A DNA stretch of 64,000 nucleotides, taken from an uncultured Rhodospirillaceae bacterium. Lineage in GTDB: Bacteria > Pseudomonadota > Alphaproteobacteria > Azospirillales > Azospirillaceae. Positions 34,672 through 44,297 of the stretch are shown here, piece by piece (positions within the stretch are counted from its first letter, which is position 1; every line of letters starts with the position of its first letter). The position numbers were made by a program, and so were the translations under genes. A model generated the notes under the pieces. That model worked only from the letters and a program-made list of their open reading frames with translations. It ran no database searches and had not been told where the DNA came from. The DNA lies in assembly GCA_937927415.1 (NCBI GenBank), contig CALBDS010000060.1, forward strand, positions 62,001 to 126,000, given 5' to 3'.

Positions 34672-35869
34672 GCCGCGCGCCCCACCGCAGCGCCCGTTCT
34701 GCACCGGGGCACCGGGCTGTCAGCAGCGCGGCAAACCGCCGGGCCGCCAGCCCGGCCGTTTCCCCCGTGGGGATGAGGGGGGCGGGGGATGACGCACCGG
34801 CCTCCATCCGTTGCCGCACCGCCGCGGCCAGTGCCGTGCCGTCGTGGGGCGGCAGCACGGCGCCGCCGCCGGCCAGCGCCAGCCGTGCGGCATCGCTGCC
34901 CGCCGGGCCGAGAAACAGGCATGGGCGCCCCACCGCCCGCGCCGCCGTCACCTTGGACGGCACCATCAACCCTTCCGCCCGCGGGTCGAGGGTGGCGAGA
35001 TGGACATCCGCCGCCGACAGGCTGTCCCGCACCCGTTCCGCCGGTTCCAGCGGCAGGCGCCACAGGTTGGCCGGCGGTTCCGCGCTGATGGCCCGTTCCA
35101 GCGCCGCGGTACCCCGTCCGCCGCCGATGACGAGGAACAGTGCCGCCGGTTCCCGCCGCGCGGCCTCCACCACCGCTTCCATCGGGTGGGCCAGACCGAT
35201 GGTGCCGGAATAAAGGGCGACGAAACGGCCGGCGGGGATGCCGTGGCGGCCGCGGAAGGGATTGTCCGCGGGCGGCACCGGAAAAAGGGCGGGGTCGGCC
35301 CAATTGGGCAACACGCGGATACGGTCCGCCGGCACGCCGATCCCGGCCAGCCGTGCGGCCATGCAGGTGCCGATGGCAATCACATGCTCATGCCCCGCCA
35401 GCGCCCGCCCCATCAGCCGGTTCCACAGGGGCAGCGCCGGCACCGGCCGTCCCAGCACCGGCAGCAGGGCGGGATAGAGATCCTGGCACCAGTGAACCAG
35501 CCGCACCGGCGACCCGGCCCACCGATAACGCGCCGCCAGCAGCGGCCCGGCCAGGGCCAGCATGGGCGGATCGGTCATGGTGACGATGATGTCGTGGCGT
35601 GGCAGCCGCAGGGCCGCGGCGGTCAGCCGGGCGAGACAGGCGCCATAGGCGCGCATGGACGCCGCCCCCGCCACACCCGGCCCGCCGGCCCGGTGAACCG
35701 TCACCCCCGGCGGGGCCGCGGACGGCCCGGTTCCGTCGGCCACCACCCCGACCCGCCAGCCCATGGCCGCCAGTTCCCCGGCCAGATCGGCCAGCAACCG
35801 CCCGGTCGCCCCGTGGTCGGGCGGAAACACACGGTTGAGAAACAGGATCGATGGCGGGGGTGGGGACAC
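34664..35869 (-). CDS. Family 4 glycosyltransferase (WcaI-like)
   Basis: About 401 residues with the GT-B fold. The N-terminal domain begins ILFLNRVFPPDHGATGRLLA, typical of WcaI-like colanic-acid fucosyl/glycosyltransferases, and includes HWCQDLYPALLPVLGRP. The C-terminal nucleotide-sugar domain has RIRVLPNWADPALF, ALYSGTIGLAHPMEAVVEAA and VPSKVTAARAVGRP. No ATG is well placed; a GTG at 35869 or a TTG at 35875 must be used, both with weak SD. First gene of the leftward operon. Confidence 0.85.
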   Translation of the reverse strand: MSPPPPSILFLNRVFPPDHGATGRLLADLAGELAAMGWRVGVVADGTGPSAAPPGVTVHRAGGPGVAGAASMRAYGACLARLTAAALRLPRHDIIVTMTDPPMLALAGPLLAARYRWAGSPVRLVHWCQDLYPALLPVLGRPVPALPLWNRLMGRALAGHEHVIAIGTCMAARLAGIGVPADRIRVLPNWADPALFPVPPADNPFRGRHGIPAGRFVALYSGTIGLAHPMEAVVEAARREPAALFLVIGGGRGTAALERAISAEPPANLWRLPLEPAERVRDSLSAADVHLATLDPRAEGLMVPSKVTAARAVGRPCLFLGPAGSDAARLALAGGGAVLPPHDGTALAAAVRQRMEAGASSPAPLIPTGETAGLAARRFAALLTARCPGAERALRWGARHG

Positions 35870-35974
35870 CGGCAACGGCTCGCGTCAGCAAAAAATACAC
35901 GCATAAGTATGACATGTGCGCGGTTGCATGGCTAGAGCGTTGCGGTGTCCCCCGGAGGCGGTCTTCGGCGGGTG

Positions 35975-37069
<1,095 letters not shown>

Positions 37070-37078
37070 GGGGAACCT

Positions 37079-37110
37079 CCCATCTCCGGTTGTTTGAGGA
37101 AGGAGATGGG
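37079..37110 (-). promoter_or_regulatory. Leader hairpin overlapping the hppD ribosome-binding site
   Basis: CCCATCTCC and GGAGATGGG form a perfect nine-base-pair stem with a 14-base loop. On the coding (minus) strand the second arm runs directly into GGGAGG, the SD of hppD, seven bases before the ATG. Folding would tuck part of the SD into the stem. It lies between the methyltransferase stop and hppD and could also be a weak terminator, but there is no U tract. Confidence 0.5.
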
Positions 37111-37138
37111 AGGGGCTGCCGGCGGTGGCAAAGGGGGG

Positions 37139-37834
37139 TTATTCCGCCTTCACCAGAATCGACAGGCGGGCCGGCTGATCGAAGAAGAAGGCGCCGTCGC
37201 GCCGGTCCGCCAGTTCGTGGAAGCGGGTGTGCAGCAGGGCTTCCACCGCGGCCACCTTGGCCTTGCGCTCGGGGTCGATCAGGCCCATGCGGGCGGCAAA
37301 GGCGTCGTAGCTGTCCATGCGCACGGGGTTGAGGTAGATCACCTCCGCCCGCTCGGTGAACAGGCCGGCGGCGACGGCCCGCTTGACGGCGGCGTAGGCG
37401 GCGGCGCGCACCTCCTCCTCATCCTCCACCAGCCGGGTGACCTGGAAGAAATCCCCCTCGGGCAGCGGTTCGTTGACCAGGGCGACGCCGCCGGGCCCCA
37501 GCACCCGCGCCGCTTCCCGCAGTGCGGCGTCCATGCCGTCCACCGGCACATGATGCAGGCTGTTCATGAACACCACCCGGTCCGCCGATGCCTCGGGCAC
37601 GGGCAGGGATTGGGCGATCCCCTCCACATAGGTTTCGCCGCCCTGCGGCTGGGCGGCACGGGCGCGGGCCAGCATCTCCGCCCCGCATTCCACCCCGGTG
37701 ACCGTGGCGCCCAGTGCTGTCAGCGCCCGCACCAGCCCGCCATCGCCGCACCCCACATCGACGATGCGGCGGCCGGCAAGGTCAACATGATCGGCCATCA
37801 CCTCCAGCGCGCGGCGGCGGACGGGGTGGGTCAT
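37139..37834 (-). CDS. Class I SAM-dependent methyltransferase
   Basis: A 231-residue protein with SAM motif I VDVGCGDGG (about residues 25-33), an acidic post-I residue in VTGVECGAEML, and motif IV-like RVVFMNSLHHVP, the pattern of UbiE/type-11 methyltransferases. The C-terminal half is helical. It is upstream of hppD on the same strand, so co-transcription is possible, but a role in tyrosine metabolism or quinone synthesis is only a guess from position. Start is the ATG at 37834. Confidence 0.85.
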   Translation of the reverse strand: MTHPVRRRALEVMADHVDLAGRRIVDVGCGDGGLVRALTALGATVTGVECGAEMLARARAAQPQGGETYVEGIAQSLPVPEASADRVVFMNSLHHVPVDGMDAALREAARVLGPGGVALVNEPLPEGDFFQVTRLVEDEEEVRAAAYAAVKRAVAAGLFTERAEVIYLNPVRMDSYDAFAARMGLIDPERKAKVAAVEALLHTRFHELADRRDGAFFFDQPARLSILVKAE

Positions 37835-38099
37835 GATCGGCGGCTCCCATTTATGGTGAAAAGGTCCAGGGTGACCTTACGGCAGGCGCCCCGGTGCCGC
37901 AATATTAGATTTTTCTGGTAAAACGGGGCGGGAACTGTTCGTGTCCCTTGCAATAATCCACGAAAGGCCGTCCGGCGCCGTTGTCTGGCGCCGTCAAGGG
38001 TGTATAAGGAGGGCCGCACGCTCCGCCCCGGCCTTCCGAACCCTGCGCGCCGCGGCGGGGCCGCGCCCATGGCATGTCAAGACCATAAGGAACGCCCCG

Positions 38100-39719
38100 A
38101 TGCCCGACGCCGTGACTCCCGCCACCTTGTTCCCGCTCGGCAAGGACGAGACGCAATACCGCAAGCTGACCTCCGATTACGTGTCCGTCGTCGAGTTCGA
38201 CGGGGAGGAGGTGCTGAAGGTGGAGCCGGAGGGGCTGCGCCTGCTGGCCGAACAGGCGTTCGCGGACATCAACCATCTGCTGCGTCCCAGCCACCTGAAG
38301 CAGGTGCGCGCGATCCTGGACGATCCCGAGGCCTCGGCCAACGACAAGTTCGTGGCGCTGGACCTGCTGAAGAATGCCAACATCGCCGCCGCCGGCACGC
38401 TGCCCATGTGCCAGGACACCGGCACCGCCATCATCATGGGCAAGAAGGGCCGCCGGGTGTGGACCAAGGGCGGCGACGAGAGCGCCCTGTCCGCCGGGGC
38501 CAGCGATGCGTACCTGAAGCGCAACCTGCGCTACAGCCAGCTTGCACCGCTGTCCATGTACGAGGAAAAGAACACCCGCACCAACCTGCCGGCGCAGGTG
38601 GAGATCTATTCCGAGGGCGAGGACGCCTATAAGTTCCTGTTCATGGCCAAGGGTGGCGGGTCGGCCAACAAGACCTTCCTGCATCAGGCCACCCCGTCGG
38701 TGCTGGCCCCCGACCGGCTTTTGAAGTTCCTGGAAGACAAGATCCGCTATCTGGGCACCTCGGCCTGTCCCCCCTACCACCTGGCGGTGGTGATCGGGGG
38801 CCTGAGCGCCGAACAGAACCTGAAGACGGTGAAGCTGGCCTCGGCCCGCTATCTCGACGCCCTGCCGACCAAAGGCGGCGACGACGCCCACGCCTTCCGC
38901 GATCTGGCGATGGAAGCGGAAATCCATAAGATGACGCAGAACATGGGCATCGGCGCCCAGTTCGGCGGCAAGTATTTCTGCCACGACGTGCGCGTGATCC
39001 GTCTGCCGCGCCATGGCGCCTCGCTGCCCATCGGCGTCGGCGTGTCGTGCTCGGCCGACCGTCAGGCGGTGGGCAAAATCACCCGCGACGGCATCTATCT
39101 GGAGCAGCTTGAAACCGATCCGGCCAAGTACCTGCCGGAAATCGGCGACGAGCTGGCGGGCGAGGTGGTCAAGATCGACCTGAACCGCCCGATGAGCGAG
39201 ATCCTGGCCACCCTGAACCAGTATCCGGTGCGCACCCGCCTGTCGCTGACCGGCCCGCTGATCGTCGCCCGCGATCTGGCGCACGCCAAGCTGCGCGCCC
39301 GCCTGGACGCCGGCGAAGGTCTGCCCGACTATTTCAAGAACCACCCGATCTATTACGCCGGCCCGGCCAAGACGCCGGAGGGCTATGCCTCCGGCTCGTT
39401 CGGCCCGACCACGGCGGGGCGGATGGACAGCTTCGTCGATCAGTTCCAGGCGGCGGGCGGCTCCATGGTCATGCTGGCCAAGGGCAACCGCTCGCGCGAG
39501 GTGACCGAGGCCTGCAACAAGCACGGCGGCTTCTACCTCGGCTCCATCGGCGGTGCGGCGGCGGGCCTTGCCCAGAACTGCATCAAGAAGGTGGAGTGCA
39601 TCGAATACCCCGAACTGGGGATGGAAGCCATCTGGCGGATCGAGGTGGAAGACTTCCCCGCCTTCATCATTGTCGATAACAAGGGCAATGATTTCTTCCA
39701 GGAACTGAAGCTCAGCTAA
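38100..39719 (+). CDS. fumA: Class I fumarate hydratase (iron-sulfur)
   Basis: A 539-residue enzyme of the TCA cycle interconverting fumarate and malate. The three [4Fe-4S] ligands are at Cys104 (LPMCQDTGTA), Cys223 (TSACPPYH) and Cys317 (GVSCSADR). KGNRSREVTEACNKHGGFYL belongs to the catalytic C-terminal domain. Length fits the two-domain, oxygen-sensitive FumA/FumB type. AAGGA precedes the ATG at 38100; an in-frame extension to 37941 is not protein-like. Class I fumarases contain a labile cluster; whether this organism also has FumC cannot be seen here. Confidence 0.95.
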   Translation: MPDAVTPATLFPLGKDETQYRKLTSDYVSVVEFDGEEVLKVEPEGLRLLAEQAFADINHLLRPSHLKQVRAILDDPEASANDKFVALDLLKNANIAAAGTLPMCQDTGTAIIMGKKGRRVWTKGGDESALSAGASDAYLKRNLRYSQLAPLSMYEEKNTRTNLPAQVEIYSEGEDAYKFLFMAKGGGSANKTFLHQATPSVLAPDRLLKFLEDKIRYLGTSACPPYHLAVVIGGLSAEQNLKTVKLASARYLDALPTKGGDDAHAFRDLAMEAEIHKMTQNMGIGAQFGGKYFCHDVRVIRLPRHGASLPIGVGVSCSADRQAVGKITRDGIYLEQLETDPAKYLPEIGDELAGEVVKIDLNRPMSEILATLNQYPVRTRLSLTGPLIVARDLAHAKLRARLDAGEGLPDYFKNHPIYYAGPAKTPEGYASGSFGPTTAGRMDSFVDQFQAAGGSMVMLAKGNRSREVTEACNKHGGFYLGSIGGAAAGLAQNCIKKVECIEYPELGMEAIWRIEVEDFPAFIIVDNKGNDFFQELKLS

Positions 39720-39726
39720 AACCACC

Positions 39727-39765
39727 GGCCCCCGTCCTGAACCCAGGACGGGGGCCGTCTTTTTT
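39727..39765 (+). terminator. Rho-independent terminator after fumarase
   Basis: Perfect 12-base-pair stem GGCCCCCGTCCT / AGGACGGGGGCC with a six-base loop, followed by GTC and a run of seven T, eight bases after the stop. Confidence 0.93.
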
Positions 39766-39780
39766 GGGGGGAACCGTTTC

Positions 39781-40128
39781 ATGCCGTCCGACACCGCCCG
39801 CATCGCCGACGCCCAGCGCCGCGCCCTGTTCGCCGCCGAAGTCGTGGTGAACCGCCGGCTTCACGATTTCTCCATGCGCTACCAGATGCAATATTCCAAC
39901 GACGTGGCCGCCGAGCGCAAAGCCATCGAGCAGGAAATCCGCGCCATGCGCCGCCGCGTGCCGTGGGCGCCGCTGGTGGACGAGGCGCTGGCCGGTGCGG
40001 TGGCCGAAGCCGCCGGCGTCAGCCCGGAGCAGAGTGCCGCCGTGCTGCGCGCCCTGGCCACCCTGCGCCCCGACGTGCTGAGCCTGGAACCGGCGCCCGA
40101 CTCCGATGATGAGGAGGATGAGGAGTAA
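39781..40128 (+). CDS. Hypothetical protein, helical, acidic C-terminus
   Basis: A 115-residue protein, mostly predicted helix (RRLHDFSMRYQMQYSNDVAA, ERKAIEQEIRAMRRRVPWAP), ending in an acidic tail DSDDEEDEE. GGGGGAA lies seven bases upstream of the ATG. No family recognised. It stands between the fumarase terminator and the ccdAB pair. Confidence 0.65.
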   Translation: MPSDTARIADAQRRALFAAEVVVNRRLHDFSMRYQMQYSNDVAAERKAIEQEIRAMRRRVPWAPLVDEALAGAVAEAAGVSPEQSAAVLRALATLRPDVLSLEPAPDSDDEEDEE

Positions 40129-40226
40129 GGGAAAACGGTCGGCGGCTTGCGTTCTCTCCGACGGCATCCTACCTTGGTTCGTGCCGATGCTGCGGCCATG
40201 GGCGGTCCGGACACGCAGAGAGGGGT

Positions 40227-40427
40227 ATGGGCTTGGACAAGAACAGCCTGACAGCACCGCGCCCGACGGTGGGGCCGACCGGTCCCCATGGCGCGCCCGC
40301 GCCGATGGAGCATCGGTCAAAGCGTCCGACGGCCGAAGATGAGCGGCGGCTGGACGTAGCGATTGCTGCGCTCAACGCCTTTGACGCCACGCACGGGGCC
40401 TTTGCCGACGAACACACCGCCTTCTGA
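40227..40427 (+). CDS. ccdA: CcdA-type antitoxin
   Basis: A 66-residue protein whose C-terminus (ALNAFDATHGAFADEHTAF) matches the toxin-binding tail of CcdA antitoxins (consensus HGLFSDEWRTF). The N-terminal half is the short DNA-binding part. SD GAGAGGGG precedes the ATG. The stop shares one base with the start of the adjacent CcdB gene. The antitoxin neutralises CcdB and, with it, represses the operon. Confidence 0.82.
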   Translation: MGLDKNSLTAPRPTVGPTGPHGAPAPMEHRSKRPTAEDERRLDVAIAALNAFDATHGAFADEHTAF

Positions 40428-40744
40428 TGGCGCAGTTCGACGTTTACCGGAACAACGGCCGGCAGCGGTCGGTGATCCCTTATCTGCTGGCGGTCCAGTC
40501 GCGCCGTTTCGATGCGTCGGCGCGGCGGGTGGTGGTGCCTTTGCTGGCATCGGAAGCCATAACGGCGACCGATCCCGGCTTCACCCCATCGTTTATGGTT
40601 GAAGGACGAATGGTTGTGCTCAATCCCCTGAACATGGCGTCGATTCCGGTCGAGGCGCTGGGAGATTGCGTGTGTTCCTTGCAAGAGGATGGCGACCGGA
40701 TTATCGCTGCCATCGACCTGCTGATTTCCCGCGCCTGGGGCTGA
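40427..40744 (+). CDS. ccdB: CcdB-type toxin (DNA gyrase inhibitor)
   Basis: A 105-residue protein beginning MAQFDVYRN, with YLLAVQSRRFDASARRVVVP and LNPLNMASIPVEALGDCV matching CcdB. CcdB poisons DNA gyrase by binding GyrA. The C-terminus reads LISRAWG rather than the usual W-G-I ending whose terminal residues are critical for gyrase poisoning, so toxicity may be altered. The pair lies between an orphan helical protein and an RluA gene with no mobile-element remnants nearby. Confidence 0.85.
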   Translation: MAQFDVYRNNGRQRSVIPYLLAVQSRRFDASARRVVVPLLASEAITATDPGFTPSFMVEGRMVVLNPLNMASIPVEALGDCVCSLQEDGDRIIAAIDLLISRAWG

Positions 40745-40758
40745 CGGATTTCCATCAC

Positions 40759-41454
40759 ATGACACCGGATGAATTGCAGGCCCGCGTGCTGTACCGCGAC
40801 GGGCTGGTTCTCATCATCGACAAGCCCGCCGGGATCCCGGTGCACCAAGGCCCCGGCGGCGGCCCCAATCTGGAACAGGGGTTCGACGCGCTGCGCTTCG
40901 GCTTTCCCAAGCCGCCGGCGCTGGCTCACCGGCTGGACCGCGACACCGCCGGCTGTCTGGTGCTGGGCCGGCACCCCAAGGCGCTGCGGCGGCTGGGCAA
41001 GCTGTTTTCCGAGGGGCGCGCGGCCAAGACCTATTGGGCGGTGACGGTGGGGGTTCCGGCCGAGCCGCAGGGCCGGATCGAGGCGCCGCTGCTGAAGATC
41101 TCCACCCGCCGCGACGGCTGGCGCATGGTGGTGGACGAAACCGGGCAGAGCGCCGTCACCGATTACCGCGTGCTGGGGCAGGCGGGCGGGCTGGCATGGC
41201 TGGAGCTGAAACCCCACACCGGCCGCACCCACCAGATCCGCGTGCATTGCGCCACGGCGCTGGGCTGCCCGCTGCTGGGCGATCCGCAGTACGCCACCGC
41301 CGAATCGCACCGGCCGGGGGCGGTGCTGCACCTGCTGTCCCGCGCCATCAGCCTGCCGCTTTATCCCAAGCGCGATCCCATCGGCGCGGTGGCCCCGGTG
41401 CCGCCCCATATGACGGCTGCCCTCACCGCCTGCGGCTTTACCCCGGAGGGCTGA
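40759..41454 (+). CDS. RluA-family pseudouridine synthase
   Basis: A 231-residue enzyme with the catalytic motif HRLDRDTAG (Asp60), an N-terminal ADKPAG-like element (LIIDKPAGIPVHQGPG) and GRTHQIRVHCATALGCPLLG near the C-terminus, all diagnostic of RluA/RsuA-type synthases that isomerise uridine in rRNA or tRNA. No S4 domain. The target position is not predictable. The ATG at 40759 is 15 bases after ccdB; in-frame upstream residues overlap ccdB and are not favoured. Confidence 0.9.
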   Translation: MTPDELQARVLYRDGLVLIIDKPAGIPVHQGPGGGPNLEQGFDALRFGFPKPPALAHRLDRDTAGCLVLGRHPKALRRLGKLFSEGRAAKTYWAVTVGVPAEPQGRIEAPLLKISTRRDGWRMVVDETGQSAVTDYRVLGQAGGLAWLELKPHTGRTHQIRVHCATALGCPLLGDPQYATAESHRPGAVLHLLSRAISLPLYPKRDPIGAVAPVPPHMTAALTACGFTPEG

Positions 41455-41533
41455 TCCCCTTCCGCGCTGCGGACCTGCTCCGATCCCCGGTGCGTTACCG
41501 TTGCGGGTTCAACGGCGGCGGTTGCGCTTTTCC

Positions 41534-42382
41534 ATGACCAGCATCGAGGCATCGGGCAGCCGGGCGGCGGCGGAGCGGCGTTTTCTGATCGGGCTGATGC
41601 GGGCGTTCGGCGGGGCGATCCTGTTTTCCCTGCCGCTGTTCATGACCATGGAAATGTGGTCGCTGGGCTTCACCATGGACCGGCTGCGGCTGGCGCTGCT
41701 GCTGGTGGTGGGGTTGCCGCTGCTGGTCGGCCTGTCCCACTACATCGGGTTCGAGGAAACCTTCGGCTGGCAGGATGACCTTGTGGACAGCGCCGTGGCC
41801 TATGCCGTGGGCTTCCTGTCGGCGGGGAGCATGCTGCTGCTGTTCGGGGTGGTCGGGCGGGGCATGGGGCTGGATGAAATCATCGGCAAGGTGTCGCTGC
41901 AGGCGTTCGCCGGGGCGGTCGGGGCCATGCTGGCGCAGAACCAGTTCGGCCAGCGCACCGACGAGCGCACCGACGGCCGCCGCATCCGCCGCTATGGCGA
42001 GGAACTGCTCATCATGGTCATCGGCGCCCTGTTTCTGGCGCTGAACGTGGCGCCCACCGAAGAGGTGGAACTGATCGCCTATCAGATGACCCCGTGGCAG
42101 GCGCCGGTGCTGATGGCGGTGACGCTGGGGCTGATGCACGTCTTCGTCTATGCCGTGCATTTCCGCGGGCAGGAAGGGCGCTTTCCCGAGGGGACATCGC
42201 TGGTCAGCCTGTTCCTGCGCTACACGGTGGCCGGCTATGCCCTGGTGCTGCTGGTCTGCCTGTACGTGCTGTGGAGCTTCGGCGCGTTGGACGGCATGGG
42301 GGCGGCGCCGCGGCTGACGGTGGCGGCGGTGCTGGGGTTTCCCGCCGCCATGGGGGCCGCCGCCGCCCGGCTCATTCTGTGA
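41534..42382 (+). CDS. TIGR02587-family integral membrane protein
   Basis: A 282-residue protein with about seven hydrophobic segments. The N-terminal RRFLIGLMRAFGGAILFSLP and the central HYIGFEETFGWQDDLVDSAV match the TIGR02587 family, which always pairs with TIGR02588, encoded next. Function is not established in any organism as far as I know. Start ATG at 41534. The gap to the partner is 30 bases. Confidence 0.82.
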   Translation: MTSIEASGSRAAAERRFLIGLMRAFGGAILFSLPLFMTMEMWSLGFTMDRLRLALLLVVGLPLLVGLSHYIGFEETFGWQDDLVDSAVAYAVGFLSAGSMLLLFGVVGRGMGLDEIIGKVSLQAFAGAVGAMLAQNQFGQRTDERTDGRRIRRYGEELLIMVIGALFLALNVAPTEEVELIAYQMTPWQAPVLMAVTLGLMHVFVYAVHFRGQEGRFPEGTSLVSLFLRYTVAGYALVLLVCLYVLWSFGALDGMGAAPRLTVAAVLGFPAAMGAAAARLIL

Positions 42383-42412
42383 TCCGGCTCATGTCTGGAG
42401 CAGGGAGGGACG

Positions 42413-42799
42413 ATGACAGCGGAAACCGGCATTCCCCGCAGCGAATGGGCGGCGGCCTGCGTGGGCGCGGCGCTGCTGGCGGCGGCGGTGGGGTATCTGA
42501 TGTGGAACGCGGCGGTGTCCACCGATTCGCCCCCCGACCTGTCGGTGGCGGTGGAGCGGGTGGAGCGGTTGAGCGACGGCTGGCGGGCGCAACTTCGGGC
42601 GGTCAACCGCGGCGGCACCACGGCGGCAGAGGTGGCGGTGGAGGCTGAGCTGATCCACGCCGGCCGGTCGCCGGAACGGGCCACCATCACCTTCGACTAT
42701 ATCCCCGCCGATTCGGAGCGCACCGGCGGCGTGCTGTTCCGCAACGATCCCGCGGCCGGCACGCTCACCGTGCGGGCCATCGGCTACCGTGATCCGTAA
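42413..42799 (+). CDS. TIGR02588-family protein
   Basis: A 128-residue protein with one N-terminal transmembrane helix (AACVGAALLAAAVGYLMW) and a beta-rich outer domain (WRAQLRAVNRGGTTAAEVAV, ITFDYIPADSERTGGVLF), the pattern of TIGR02588. SD GGGAGG precedes the ATG. It is the constant partner of TIGR02587. Likely the two form a membrane complex facing the periplasm; the role is unknown. Confidence 0.82.
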   Translation: MTAETGIPRSEWAAACVGAALLAAAVGYLMWNAAVSTDSPPDLSVAVERVERLSDGWRAQLRAVNRGGTTAAEVAVEAELIHAGRSPERATITFDYIPADSERTGGVLFRNDPAAGTLTVRAIGYRDP

Positions 42800-42820
42800 C
42801 CGAAGGGGCCGCGGCGATCC

Positions 42821-44128
42821 TCAATCGTCGGGATCGGGCAGGGCGGGCAGGCTGGTGCCGGTCAGGTTGGCGCCGGTGAAGCTGGCGTCGCGCACGTTGG
42901 CATCGGTCAGCACCGCCCCGGTCAGGTCGGCGCTGGTGAAATCGCATTCCGCCAGATTGGCCCCGCGCAGGTTGGTGCGCACCAGCGATGCCCCGATCAG
43001 GCGGCAGTTGGTCAGGTTGGCCGCCCACAGCCGGCCCGTGGGGCGGCCGTCCGGTCCCTTGATATCGACCCAGCCGATGCCGGCCCCGTCCATCCGCGCG
43101 CCGGTCAGGTTGGCGCCGCGCATGTTGGCGCCGTCGAGGATGGCGCCGGTGAAGTCCGCTTCCCGCAGGTCGGCGTCGGACATGTCGCACATGATGAGCA
43201 GGCTGTCGCGCATCTTGGCGTGGGTCAGGATGGCCCGGCGCAGCGTGGCCCCCGACAGGTTCACCCCGTGCAGGTCGATGTGCGACAGGTCGGCGCCGGT
43301 CAGGTCGGCCCGCACGCCCATGGCCCCGTTGGTGTTGATCCAGGTGTAATGGCTGTGCAGCGCCTCCTGGATCTGGATCGAGAAGTTTTCCGCCGAACGG
43401 GCCAGATTGGCGCCGGTGGTGTCGGCCCCCGACAGATCGACGCCTTCCAGCTTGGCGCCCTGCAGATCGGCGTTGCGCAGGTTGGCCCCGGCCATCATGG
43501 CGCCGGTCAGGTTGGCATCCCGCAGAACCGACCCCGACAGGTTGACGCCCGACAGATTGCAGCCGCGCAGGTCGGCGCGGGTCAGGTTGCAGTTCTTCAT
43601 GGCCGAACGGATCAGGGTGGCGCCGGTCAGCAGCGCCCCTTCGCAATCGGCCCCGTTCATCGACACGTCGGTCAGGTCGGCCCCCGACAGGTTGGCGTCG
43701 GTCATCGATGCGTCGTCGAAATCGCTGCCCGTCAGGTCGGACCGGACGAAATCAAGCCCCTTGCCGCCGTTGCCGCCGCCGCCGTACAGCAGTGCCCCGC
43801 CGCGCAGGTCGGCTTCCTTCAGGATGGCGCGTTTCAGCTTGGCGCCCCGCATCCGCGCCCCCCGCAGGTCGGCGCGGGTCAGGTCGCAACCGCTCAAATC
43901 CGCCTTGGTCAGGTGGGCGGCGAACAGGTCGGCCTGGGCCAGGGTGCCGTTGCTGAAGTCGCAGTGGGACAGGTTGGCCCCCGACAGCTTGCCCGAGGTC
44001 AGATTGACCCCGGACAGGTTGGCCCCCTCCAGATTGGCCATGGTCAGGTTGGCGCGGGCACCCCCCTGGCGGTTTTTCAGCCAGCGTTCGTGCTTTTCCA
44101 GCACGGCAACCAACTCGTGTGGCGTCAT
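42821..44128 (-). CDS. Large pentapeptide-repeat protein
   Basis: A 435-residue protein. After a short helical N-terminus (MTPHELVAVLEKHERWLKNR) almost the whole chain is pentapeptide repeats of A-N/D-L-x-x type (ANLSGVNL, ADLSGCDL, ANLTGARM), about 70 units, interrupted once by a segment near QIQEALHSHYTWINTNGAMG. Such repeats fold as a right-handed quadrilateral beta-helix; some members mimic DNA and protect gyrase, most are uncharacterised. The start at 44128 is preferred on family grounds; an ATG at 44173 would add 15 residues. Confidence 0.88.
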   Translation of the reverse strand: MTPHELVAVLEKHERWLKNRQGGARANLTMANLEGANLSGVNLTSGKLSGANLSHCDFSNGTLAQADLFAAHLTKADLSGCDLTRADLRGARMRGAKLKRAILKEADLRGGALLYGGGGNGGKGLDFVRSDLTGSDFDDASMTDANLSGADLTDVSMNGADCEGALLTGATLIRSAMKNCNLTRADLRGCNLSGVNLSGSVLRDANLTGAMMAGANLRNADLQGAKLEGVDLSGADTTGANLARSAENFSIQIQEALHSHYTWINTNGAMGVRADLTGADLSHIDLHGVNLSGATLRRAILTHAKMRDSLLIMCDMSDADLREADFTGAILDGANMRGANLTGARMDGAGIGWVDIKGPDGRPTGRLWAANLTNCRLIGASLVRTNLRGANLAECDFTSADLTGAVLTDANVRDASFTGANLTGTSLPALPDPDD

Positions 44129-44297
44129 CTGAGCGTCGTCCCGGTTGCGGACCGCCGGCCATCCGGCGTTCATCCGGATGCGACGGCAGGAAACGTCGTA
44201 TATGAAGGCTAGTTTCTTAAAACAATCTGTTCTAATCGTTAAGCCCGGCCCGATTCAAAAGCCGCCGGACACGACGCAGGAGCCGTTGGAGGATAAA

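Noticed and set aside
37079..37110. Rho-independent terminator for the methyltransferase gene
   Set aside because: There is no U run after the stem on the minus strand, and the second arm merges with the hppD ribosome-binding site.
42821..44128. Regular DNA repeats resembling a CRISPR or satellite array
   Set aside because: The periodicity is 15 bases and encodes pentapeptide repeats; there are no conserved repeats with unique spacers. No CRISPR array was seen anywhere in the window.
43407..44132. Plus-strand frames in the pentapeptide-repeat region
   Set aside because: The periodic repeat keeps all frames open; only the minus-strand frame gives the A-N/D-L-x-x pattern.
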